Shown piece after piece: positions 1 through 6,080 of a stretch of DNA of 11,900 nt. The position numbers and the translations under genes are program-made. The notes below the pieces were generated by a model that was not told the DNA's origin, did not search any database, and worked only from the letters and a program-made list of their open reading frames with translations. This DNA comes from an uncultured Desulfobacterium sp. (GTDB lineage: Bacteria > Desulfobacterota > Desulfobacteria > Desulfobacterales > Desulfobacteraceae). How positions within the stretch are numbered: the stretch's first letter is position 1; every line of letters begins with the position of its first letter. The stretch is taken from positions 1 to 11,900 of the forward strand of contig CAKZLA010000171.1 in assembly GCA_937124525.1 (NCBI GenBank). The letters run 5' to 3'.

Positions 1-38
1 ATAAAGGCGTTACCGAATTTTTTAAAGAAAGAGCTTGA
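1..38 (+). CDS. 3' end of an upstream gene, possibly enoyl-CoA hydratase family (partial)
   Basis: Reading from base 3 gives KGVTEFFKERA followed by TGA at 36-38. The other two plus frames are unconvincing: one has stops at bases 2-4 and 23-25, and the other runs on through the terminator. The peptide resembles the C-terminus of crotonase/enoyl-CoA hydratase proteins, which often end in an EGVxAFxEKR-like sequence, but 11 residues cannot prove a family. Support for a real gene end comes from the strong intrinsic terminator that starts 24 nt after the stop. The family assignment is a guess. That a coding region ends here is moderately likely. Confidence 0.45.
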   Translation, partial: KGVTEFFKERA

Positions 39-61
39 GTGTCAGCAATTTTCTGGGCGTT

Positions 62-108
62 GGGCGTTGTGGGGGGGATTCCCCCCCCACGCCCCCCCCT
101 TTTTTTTT
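62..108 (+). terminator. Intrinsic terminator with G/C homopolymer stem
   Basis: GTGGGGGGG (69-77) pairs with CCCCCCCAC (82-90) around the loop ATTC. The stem extends through GGGC (62-65) with GCCC (91-94) after a 3-nt bulge. Five further C residues and a run of nine T (100-108) follow. Position and orientation fit termination of the gene ending at 38. The consecutive runs of 7 G, 8 C, 8 C and 9 T are also places where sequencing errors are common. Confidence 0.7.
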
Positions 109-114
109 ATTATA

Positions 115-151
115 TTTTAATATACAAGGATGCCGTTTTTGTATATTAAAA
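115..151. repeat. AT-rich perfect 13-bp inverted repeat
   Basis: TTTTAATATACAA (115-127) is the exact reverse complement of TTGTATATTAAAA (139-151), separated by 11 nt. No T-run follows on either strand, so it does not look like an ordinary terminator. The half-sites TATACAA/TTGTATA recall the palindromes bound by GntR-family regulators, but the 11-nt spacing is unusual. Function unknown. Confidence 0.45.
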
Positions 152-194
152 AGCAGGTACTGGGTTCATGGGTGCTGGTGCGGGTGAAAAATAT

Positions 195-222
195 AGAGCC
201 TGTTAAAAAAAATCAAGCTCTA
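195..222 (-). terminator. Hairpin, possible terminator of the GntR-family gene (copy 1 of dispersed repeat)
   Basis: On the minus strand AGAGCTTG and CAGGCTCT form an 8-bp stem (one G-U pair) around an 11-nt T-rich loop, followed by ATATTTTTC. It lies about 155 nt beyond the regulator's stop at 378, in the right direction to end that transcript. The plus-strand form begins AGAGCCTG and is closely similar to the hairpin at 2697-2724, so this is also a member of a small dispersed repeat family. The stretch 223-377 between this hairpin and the regulator holds nothing else I can support. Confidence 0.4.
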
Positions 223-377
223 ATATTACACAATCTTCCCGTTGCCGCAACAAAAGCCAAGAATGGTAGATATTGTGATTAAACCTCAATAAATTTTTTT
301 GAAAACCATTCATCACCCAGAAAGAAATCCTGTAGTATCCCCAGGGAAAATTATACTGATCATTAAAAAGTAAGGGG

Positions 378-1124
378 TTATTCCCCCACCGCGTCTTTGA
401 CGCTAAGCGTGGAAAGCCATTCTTTTTCAAGCATGAGCATGGCAGTACAGACGTGGTTGACATGGCTTCGGGTCAGGTCAACCACTTTTTTTTCATCTTT
501 TTCTTTTATGGCATCGTAAATAGCTGCATGGTCTTGGTCGTCGTGGATGCGATGATCAGATGGTTTAAAGGCTTTGATGAAATTTCTGATAAAATCCAGG
601 ATGGTTTTCATGAATCTTGTGTATAAAGGATTGTTGGCCATTTCTACAATTTTTTGGTGAAATTCCACATTAAGCTCTATGCGGCGATGGTGATCCCGGG
701 TGGATTGGGTTTCGCTCACTATTTGCCCCAGCATTTCTATCTGACCTTCTGTTCCATTTGCCGCAGCCAGCCTGAAAACCTCCGGTTCCATGAACAATCG
801 AACCTGGGTGAGATCTTTTATGGATATTTTCCCCATGAGGATAAGATCTTCCAGGTTGTCGGAAAGCGATATGGTTTTAAGATCTGTTACGTAGGTCCCC
901 CCCCGGCTTCCCCGCCTGATTTCAAGAAATCCCTGCATTTGAAGCACGCGCAGCGCCTCTCTGATCACCGGTCTACTCACCCCCATTTGACTGGAGAGCA
1001 AATTCTCATTGGGAAGAGATTCTCCGGGTTCAAGTTCACCTGAGAAAATTAATTTTTTAAGAGAGCTGATCACTTCAATATAAAGATTGCCGGGTCGTAC
1101 CAGGTTTTTTATTTTATTTGTCAT
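378..1124 (-). CDS. GntR-family transcriptional regulator, FadR subfamily (FCD domain)
   Basis: A 248-residue DNA-binding regulator of normal length for the FadR/FCD branch. Residues about 12-80 form the winged helix-turn-helix: SGELEPGESLPNENLLSSQMGVS, then RPVIREALRVLQMQGFLEI and the wing RRGSRGGTYV. Residues about 105-227 form the all-helical FCD effector/metal domain. Candidate metal ligands are N152 and H156 (N-x-x-x-H, where many relatives have Asp), H199 and H221. FCD proteins usually sense organic acids or related metabolites and repress a nearby operon. Here the divergent TRAP solute-binding gene is the likely target, perhaps with autoregulation; this is inferred from position. The start at 1124 is the only in-frame start candidate before an upstream stop. 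Its Shine-Dalgarno is poor (an A-rich tract), and a 6-codon upstream ORF overlaps it. The ligand cannot be deduced. Confidence 0.9.
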   Translation of the reverse strand: MTNKIKNLVRPGNLYIEVISSLKKLIFSGELEPGESLPNENLLSSQMGVSRPVIREALRVLQMQGFLEIRRGSRGGTYVTDLKTISLSDNLEDLILMGKISIKDLTQVRLFMEPEVFRLAAANGTEGQIEMLGQIVSETQSTRDHHRRIELNVEFHQKIVEMANNPLYTRFMKTILDFIRNFIKAFKPSDHRIHDDQDHAAIYDAIKEKDEKKVVDLTRSHVNHVCTAMLMLEKEWLSTLSVKDAVGE

Positions 1125-1144
1125 TATTTTTCTTTTTTTTTCAT
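1124..1144 (-). other. Six-codon upstream ORF (MKKKEK) overlapping the regulator start
   Basis: On the minus strand an ATG at 1144-1142 is followed by three AAA codons, GAA, AAA and TAA. The TAA shares its last base with the regulator's ATG (TAATG). The nine consecutive A followed by G form a classical -1 slippery context, and a -1 shift would read straight into the regulator without meeting a stop. An AGGAG-like sequence lies about 25 nt upstream, too far to be a convincing ribosome binding site. It may simply be a chance product of an A-rich leader. Confidence 0.2.
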
Positions 1145-1224
1145 ATTGGTGTCTGGTTGGATTTTTTCCGCTCCTTTTGGCCTGTATCGTTTTCGAGTCA
1201 GCTTTTGATTTTTTTTAAAAGAAC

Positions 1225-1254
1225 TTGACAAGCTTATACCATAGTGTTTATAAA
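1225..1254 (+). promoter_or_regulatory. Sigma70-like promoter for the TRAP solute-binding gene
   Basis: A perfect TTGACA -35 box (1225-1230) and TATAAA -10 box (1249-1254) are separated by 18 nt (17 nt if TTATAA is used). Direction and location in the divergent intergenic region fit transcription of the gene starting at 1446, giving a leader of roughly 185 nt. The half-sites TTATA (1234-1238) and TATAA (1249-1253) sit symmetrically inside the promoter and could be part of an operator. Confidence 0.5.
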
Positions 1255-1255
1255 A

Positions 1256-1273
1256 ATGTCAAATGTAAGACAT
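1256..1273. promoter_or_regulatory. Candidate operator, inverted repeat just downstream of the -10 box
   Basis: ATGTC and GACAT form an inverted repeat with an 8-nt spacer immediately after the -10 box, where a bound repressor would block transcription. The divergent FadR-type regulator is the natural candidate to bind. The arms are only 5 bp, so chance is possible. Confidence 0.22.
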
Positions 1274-1348
1274 ATAGAATTATTGCCGGTTAAATGCTTT
1301 GCGGCATCAATCAACGAAGTGAAGATCCCAGGAGATCGGGCGATTTTA

Positions 1349-1358
1349 TTGTTAACAA
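1349..1358. promoter_or_regulatory. Candidate GntR-type operator palindrome
   Basis: TTGTTAACAA is a perfect 10-bp palindrome with the TTGT...ACAA form common among GntR-family operators. It lies in the leader between the predicted promoter and the TRAP gene, 88 nt before the start codon. The assignment is inference from shape and context. The rest of 1125-1445 beyond the listed sites holds no gene I can support. Confidence 0.27.
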
Positions 1359-1445
1359 GGCCATTGTGGGTATTTGCATCCTCGATTTCTTGTAAATGCC
1401 CTTAACAGGACGATTTCATATTAACTTATTAAGAAGGGGAAAAAA

Positions 1446-2483
1446 ATGAAAAAATGTGTATTCATGATCATTGCCTGTGCGGTTGCTTTAACCTTTTGCA
1501 GTACGGCATCAGCTAAGATGAACCTGAAGTTTGGATTGGTCCCACCCCCCAGCCATCCCCATGCCATTGCCGACCAGGCGTTTGCCGACTATGTGAAAGA
1601 AAAAACCAATGGAGAGATTACCATTGATGTTTTTCCCATGGGGCAACTGGGTGGTGAGCGCTCCATGGTAGAGCAGGTGCAGATGGGGACGTTGGATATG
1701 GCTGATATTACAACAGCGGTATTGTCAAATTTTGTACCGCAGACAGCTTTGATTGATCTTCCCTTTTTATGGCCATCAAGGGGAGTGGCTTACTCTGTTC
1801 TGGGAGACTCTGAATTCTGGAAAATGCTATCCGATCTTTTTCCTGCAAAGGGAATGGTGGCCTTTGGGTACGGACAGAATGAATTTCGGGATTTGACCAA
1901 TACCAAGCATGAAATCAGAACACCAGCTGATGTAAAAGGATTAAAAATTCGTGTGCAGGAGAGTCCGGTTTTCCTTGAAACCTGGCGTACGCTGGGAGGC
2001 AGTCCTGTTCCCATGCCTTTTCCTGAAATCTATAATGCGTTGCAGACAGGTGTCATTGATGCCCAGGAGAATCCCATACTAACTTCTATTTTGATGAAGT
2101 TTACTGAAGTTTGCCCCTATGCAACGGTATTGCAGTACAGCCTTACCGAAACCATCAAAATGGTCAATATTGATGTGTGGAATCGTCTGAGCCCGGAGCA
2201 GCAGGAGATTTTTCGCCAGGGGGCTGAAATTGCTATTAAAGCTAACCGTGAAGGAACTCTGAATATGATGGGTAAATTGACCAAGGGTATTGAATCTTCA
2301 GGTAAAGTTAAGGTTACCCGTTTGACACCAGAAGAGCGAAATGCCTTTCGCCAGGCGGTTCAGCCGGTTTACGACAAATTTGAAAAAAAGCTGGGAAATA
2401 TTCCTGACAAAGAAGTCTATGGGCAATTTGCAGGCATGAGTTATCTTAAAATGGTCGAAGAAAAGATTAAACAATATCAATAA
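1446..2483 (+). CDS. TRAP transporter solute-binding protein, DctP family
   Basis: A 345-residue periplasmic binding protein of the family that delivers carboxylates and related anions to TRAP transporters. Residues 1-23 are a Sec signal peptide (basic KK start, hydrophobic core, cleavage after ASA). Mature features typical of DctP are GLVPPPSHPHA at 30-40, GQLGGERSMVEQVQMGTLDM at 66-85, LPFLW at 105-109, the substrate-carboxylate Arg region KGLKIRVQ (R169) and NALQTGVIDAQENP (197-210). The ribosome binding site GAAGGGG lies 6-7 nt before the ATG at 1446. No DctQ or DctM permease gene follows before the secretion cluster, so the membrane partner must be encoded elsewhere. The divergent FadR-type regulator probably controls it. 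The substrate is not predictable from sequence alone. Confidence 0.92.
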   Translation: MKKCVFMIIACAVALTFCSTASAKMNLKFGLVPPPSHPHAIADQAFADYVKEKTNGEITIDVFPMGQLGGERSMVEQVQMGTLDMADITTAVLSNFVPQTALIDLPFLWPSRGVAYSVLGDSEFWKMLSDLFPAKGMVAFGYGQNEFRDLTNTKHEIRTPADVKGLKIRVQESPVFLETWRTLGGSPVPMPFPEIYNALQTGVIDAQENPILTSILMKFTEVCPYATVLQYSLTETIKMVNIDVWNRLSPEQQEIFRQGAEIAIKANREGTLNMMGKLTKGIESSGKVKVTRLTPEERNAFRQAVQPVYDKFEKKLGNIPDKEVYGQFAGMSYLKMVEEKIKQYQ

Positions 2484-2846
2484 TTATAATCCACATTTCG
2501 TTCATTTTTATAAGATTTTGTAATTAATAGATAATATTAACTTGATTTTTTAATGACCAACCTTTTGGTATTAATAAATTCAATAGGTTATAAAAAAATA
2601 AGCGAATAGAGGGTTATATTTAAAGATAAATCAAAACAAAATTATCCAAACTCAAGCATACCATCTTTCCCAAAATGAATAGTTTGAGAATGTTTTAGAG
2701 CCTGATAATTTTTAAACAGGCTCTCCCCGTAAGATGGCAATAATATCAGCAAATTGCAAAAATACGTTATGGGCAATTAAACGCTCTCCCTATTTTTAAA
2801 ATAAAACCCCAGAATATTTTATTGACCAAAATAAAGGAGCGTCAAA
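2484..2846. other. AT-rich intergenic region, no gene
   Basis: This 363-bp gap between the TRAP gene and the secretion cluster is markedly AT-rich and shows no credible ORF. It contains an imperfect hairpin at 2550-2574 (TTAATGACCAA / TTGGTATTAA, one bulged G, loop CCTT) without a T-run after it, and a perfect hairpin repeat at 2697-2724. A promoter for the secretion cluster should lie here. TTGCAA at 2754 and TAAAAT at 2797 are box-like sequences, but none forms a convincing correctly spaced pair. A good ribosome binding site AAAGGAG (2833-2839) precedes the next gene. Confidence 0.6.
2697..2724. repeat. Perfect hairpin repeat (copy 2 of dispersed repeat)
   Basis: AGAGCCTG (2697-2704) and CAGGCTCT (2717-2724) are exact inverted copies around a 12-nt A/T loop. 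Read on the minus strand it closely matches the plus-strand sequence at 195-222: the same AGAGCCTG arm, an A-rich loop, and C(A/G)(A/G)GCTCT. No T-run follows on the plus strand (CCCCGT does), so simple termination is unlikely in this orientation. Confidence 0.5.
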
Positions 2847-4235
2847 ATGTATCGATTTTATTGGAATTCCATTCTGATCATTTTTTTTATTTTATCTTTT
2901 TCATTAAACGGATTTTGTGCCGCATCTGAAGTCAAAAAACCATTCGATCCGAACCTTCATGTCTTGTTAACTCGTCTTTTAAACCAAAACGAAGAAATTC
3001 AAACATTTCAACACCGTGTTGACAGTGCCCAGGCCCTTGTCAAACAACGCCGGGCACTTTATTATCCCACCCTTGATTTATACGGTGACACCGGCCAGGA
3101 AAAGACAGAAAAAGAATTTGGAAAAGATACCAACGAATTCCGGCATCAGGTGACTTTGAGGGGAAATCAACTGATCACCGACTTTGGTAAAACAACGAAT
3201 ATCATTAAAAGGGATGAATTTATTTTAATGCAGGCCAAGGCCAGACTGGCATCCGTCACACAGCAGATGATGCGGGATGGAATCGCTGCCTACATCAATA
3301 TTGTCCGGGCCCGGGAAAGACTTAAAACCGCATTGTTCTCAGAAAAACGCATCAAAGAACTCACCGGCATTGAAAAAGCCCTTGTACAAAAAGGAGCCGG
3401 GGTGACCTCCGATGTGCTCCAGGCCAAATCACAACTGGCAGGGGCCATGGCCCTGACAGTGGAAGCCAAAGGTGAACTTAACATTGCCAAAAATCATTTT
3501 TACACCGTGTTTTATCATTTACCCACACCATCAAACATTGAGCAATTTAAGGAAATCAGCTTCCCGTCTGCCCACCTTCCGGTTTCCCTTGATGCAGGGA
3601 TTGAGGAGGCCATGAAAAAAAATCCGGAAATTCAAATTACCAGATATGATTTAACTGTTACTGAATTAGATGTTCGTATTTCCAAATCCGCATATTTCCC
3701 CACATTAAATCTGTTTGCAGAGGCCAGCGATGCCAATGACGACGATGGACTCCTGGGATACAGGCGGGAATATTCTGCAGGAATTGAATTCAGACAGAAC
3801 CTTTACAGAGGTGGCAGTGATGCAGCGGCCATCCGCAATGCCATTGCCAACAAGAGTGCTGCCGCATCCCACCTTGAATATGCCATGAAACTGGTAAAAG
3901 AGCAAGTCAGTAACAGCTGGGAGCAATTATCCACCCTAAAGCAAAAAAACGAACTCCTGGATCAACAGATTGATATTCTAAAAAATTTCCTGGAACTTGC
4001 CAAAAAAGAACGAAAAATGGGCACCCGATCATTGCTGGATGTCTTAAATGGGGAGGTTAACTATATCAATGCCCAGGGCAATGCAATTGCAGCCAGGGAA
4101 GACACCAAGATAGCGGCCTTTAACCTGTTGTTCACCATGGGAAAAATCCATCTTGATTTATTTGAAATTCCGAAAAAAAGCGGTTTTTCTCTCAATTTCA
4201 ATGGAAATCCTTATTTTTCAATATCGAAAATTTAA
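2847..4235 (+). CDS. TolC-family outer membrane channel of a type I secretion system
   Basis: A 462-residue outer-membrane efflux protein of normal TolC length. It forms the trimeric channel through which the ABC/HlyD complex exports substrate. Residues 1-26 are a signal peptide (long hydrophobic segment, cleavage near CAA-SE). The two structural repeats of the family are clear. Repeat one has YYPTLDLYG (72-80), NQLITDFGKT (107-116) and GAGVTSDVLQAKSQLA (183-198). Repeat two has AYFPTLNLFAEAS (282-294), RQNLYRGGSDAAAIRNA (316-332) and RKMGTRSLLDVLNGEVNYINAQ (389-410). These phrases are closest to the adhesin/RTX-exporting LapE/AggA type. An AAAGGAG ribosome binding site sits 7 nt before the ATG. 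It is the first gene of a cluster with the ABC and HlyD genes. After residue 440 there is a short tail with no recognisable role. Confidence 0.93.
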   Translation: MYRFYWNSILIIFFILSFSLNGFCAASEVKKPFDPNLHVLLTRLLNQNEEIQTFQHRVDSAQALVKQRRALYYPTLDLYGDTGQEKTEKEFGKDTNEFRHQVTLRGNQLITDFGKTTNIIKRDEFILMQAKARLASVTQQMMRDGIAAYINIVRARERLKTALFSEKRIKELTGIEKALVQKGAGVTSDVLQAKSQLAGAMALTVEAKGELNIAKNHFYTVFYHLPTPSNIEQFKEISFPSAHLPVSLDAGIEEAMKKNPEIQITRYDLTVTELDVRISKSAYFPTLNLFAEASDANDDDGLLGYRREYSAGIEFRQNLYRGGSDAAAIRNAIANKSAAASHLEYAMKLVKEQVSNSWEQLSTLKQKNELLDQQIDILKNFLELAKKERKMGTRSLLDVLNGEVNYINAQGNAIAAREDTKIAAFNLLFTMGKIHLDLFEIPKKSGFSLNFNGNPYFSISKI

Positions 4236-4376
4236 CCATGAAACTATTAAAAAGTCTTTGATTTGCCGCAACAGGAGGCAACCAGCGAAGGTTCAAAACA
4301 GCACATGTAATATGGAAAATAAGAATCTAAGACCTACGAGTATTTTAGAAACAATCAGGATGCAAAGGTTTCTCCC
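4236..4376 (+). other. 140-bp spacer with an orphan Shine-Dalgarno
   Basis: The gap between the channel and ABC genes holds ATG (4238) followed by only seven codons (MKLLKSL, TGA), and then a strong AGGAGG (4273-4278) with no start codon at a suitable distance. A 22-residue ORF (4312-4380, starting MENKNLRP) has a TGA that overlaps the ABC start as ATGA, but it lacks a ribosome binding site of its own. These look like remnants or chance. The 22-codon ORF could at most couple translation to the ABC gene, whose own site AAAGG lies about 10 nt before its ATG. No terminator is visible. Confidence 0.4.
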
Positions 4377-6080
4377 ATGAAAGAGATTTTTAGACGTCTG
4401 TTTTACAAACCTGTTCTGGCCGCTGAAATACTCTTTTCAACCCTCCTAATAACCTTGCTGACACTGGCCATGCCCTTATATGCAATGCAAATTTTAAACA
4501 GATATGTCAGCTATGGCTTTAACGGAACCCTGATCACACTCACAATTGGCATGTTTATTGCGATCTTGCTGCAGTTTTGTTTCAGAATTGTCAGGACAAA
4601 GATGGCGACGGTGGTGAATCAGGAACCCAATGATAGATTATCAAAAGAAATCCTGTTTATTGTAAGCCAGGCAAAGAATGAAGCCCTGGAACAGCTTTCA
4701 AAACCACGGATTCAAGAAGCGTTGAACAATGTGCACACCATTCAGCAAAGCTATGATGCCCAGACCATGAATTCCATGCTGGATGCGCCGTTTTCCCTGG
4801 TTCTCATCGGTGTCATTTATCTGTTAAGCCCGCTCCTTGCAGGCATCGCACTCCTTGGCATTTTATGCGCTCTTTTTCTGGGATGGCTGACCCTGCGAAA
4901 ATCACAGAAATACAATGAGACACTCTTGAAACTGCTTTCTGAACATCGCAGTTTAAATGCTTCTGCTGTAAATGCCCTTGATACCGTGCGGGGCTTTTGT
5001 GCCGGTGGATTTCTGTTTGAAAAATGGCAACCCCAGTTAAACAAAATCAGTAAATTTAGAATTTTACTTACAGACCATAAAGAATTGTCCCAGACCCTGA
5101 CCATGTCCTGCAGTGCCTTTACCAGTGTATGTATTTATGCCGCCGGTGCCGTATTGGTGGTCCGGGGGGAATTGTCAGTGGGTGCCCTCATCGGTGCCAA
5201 TATCCTTTCGGGAAGAGCCTATCAGAACACAACACGCCTGATACAGACGACCTTTCTTCTATCAAAGGCCAGACAGGCGTTCCAGGACCTGTCGGTGCTG
5301 AAACACTTACCCCTGGAAACGGCAGCCGGAGCTGCATTGAAAACCTACCATGGGAAGCTGGAATTTCAGGATCTGGCCTTTTTCCATCCCCATACCACTT
5401 GCCCGGTGTTTGAGTCTCTAAATCTTAGCTTGGGCCCTGGCAACGTACTGGCCGTCGTCGGAGAAAACGGCACAGGTAAAACCACCCTGGCCAAACTGAT
5501 TACCCTACTTCTGGAACCAAGAAGAGGAAGCATCCTTGTGGACGGCGTCAATCTCTTACAGATGGCACCGGGCTGGTGGCGGAAACAAATCATCTACATG
5601 CCCCAGGAACCCGGTTTTATAAACGGATCCATCCGGGAGAATCTTCTATTGCTGAATCCGGATATAGAGGATACCCGATTAAATGAAATTCTCAGGGTGA
5701 CCGATCTAAAAAAGTTTATGGATAAAACACCAAGAGGGCTGGATACCCCCATCTCCAACAATGAAAAAAACTTCCCCTTGGGCATCCGGCGACGCTTCTC
5801 CCTTGCAAGAGGACTTGTGGGAAACGGCAATCTGGTGGTATTGGATGAACCCACCGATGCCATGGATAAAAAAGGGATTGAAGCAGTTTATGCCATCATG
5901 AATACCCTTGCAAAATCCGGTAAAACCATAATTGCCTTTTCCAATGACCCCAAAATTTTGAAAGGCGCTTCCATGATCCTGAACCTGAATAAAAAACCAA
6001 TACCCGAGCTGACCCAGGCACGTATGGTGCCGCCCCAGCCATCTACTTCCCTGTCACCTCCCAGAATAAAATCCTTATGA
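4377..6080 (+). CDS. Type I secretion ABC transporter (permease-ATPase fusion) with degenerate signature motif
   Basis: A 567-residue inner-membrane half-transporter expected to dimerise and power export through the HlyD/TolC conduit. There is no N-terminal C39-type peptidase domain; the length is like PrtD. Residues about 14-300 are the membrane domain, with hydrophobic segments near 15-38, 50-70, 138-172 and 245-275 and the family-typical PLYAMQILNRYV (33-44). The ATPase follows: Walker A GENGTGKT (362-369), Q-loop Q410 in MPQEPGFINGSIRENLL, and Walker B LVVLDE (486-491) with catalytic E491. The signature region is FPLGIRRR (466-473), where LSGGQRQR is expected, and N523 stands where the H-loop His should be (AFSND). 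The C-terminal tail after 540 is proline-rich. The 3' end overlaps the HlyD gene by 4 bp (ATGA). The adjacent RTX protein is the likely substrate. Confidence 0.9.
   Translation: MKEIFRRLFYKPVLAAEILFSTLLITLLTLAMPLYAMQILNRYVSYGFNGTLITLTIGMFIAILLQFCFRIVRTKMATVVNQEPNDRLSKEILFIVSQAKNEALEQLSKPRIQEALNNVHTIQQSYDAQTMNSMLDAPFSLVLIGVIYLLSPLLAGIALLGILCALFLGWLTLRKSQKYNETLLKLLSEHRSLNASAVNALDTVRGFCAGGFLFEKWQPQLNKISKFRILLTDHKELSQTLTMSCSAFTSVCIYAAGAVLVVRGELSVGALIGANILSGRAYQNTTRLIQTTFLLSKARQAFQDLSVLKHLPLETAAGAALKTYHGKLEFQDLAFFHPHTTCPVFESLNLSLGPGNVLAVVGENGTGKTTLAKLITLLLEPRRGSILVDGVNLLQMAPGWWRKQIIYMPQEPGFINGSIRENLLLLNPDIEDTRLNEILRVTDLKKFMDKTPRGLDTPISNNEKNFPLGIRRRFSLARGLVGNGNLVVLDEPTDAMDKKGIEAVYAIMNTLAKSGKTIIAFSNDPKILKGASMILNLNKKPIPELTQARMVPPQPSTSLSPPRIKSL

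Noticed and set aside
203..463. Minus-strand ORF of 86 codons overlapping the 3' end of the GntR-family gene
   Set aside because: Low-complexity, aromatic-rich product with no ribosome binding site. Over a third overlaps the well-supported regulator in another frame, and it contains the hairpin repeat region at its end.
654..1043. Plus-strand ORF of 129 codons
   Set aside because: Lies entirely antisense to the regulator. The protein resembles nothing and reflects the open complementary frame.
2697..2724. Terminator for the TRAP gene
   Set aside because: The hairpin is good but is followed by CCCCGT rather than a T-run, and lies over 200 nt from the stop. It is better described as a dispersed hairpin repeat.
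2734..2760. TGGCA...TTGCA resembling a sigma54 promoter before the TolC gene
   Set aside because: The distance between GG and GC is 18 nt; sigma54 promoters need 10.
4153..4380. 75-codon ORF spanning the TolC 3' end and the spacer
   Set aside because: It starts inside the TolC gene in another frame with no ribosome binding site. Only the final ATGA overlap with the ABC gene is noted as a possible coupling feature.
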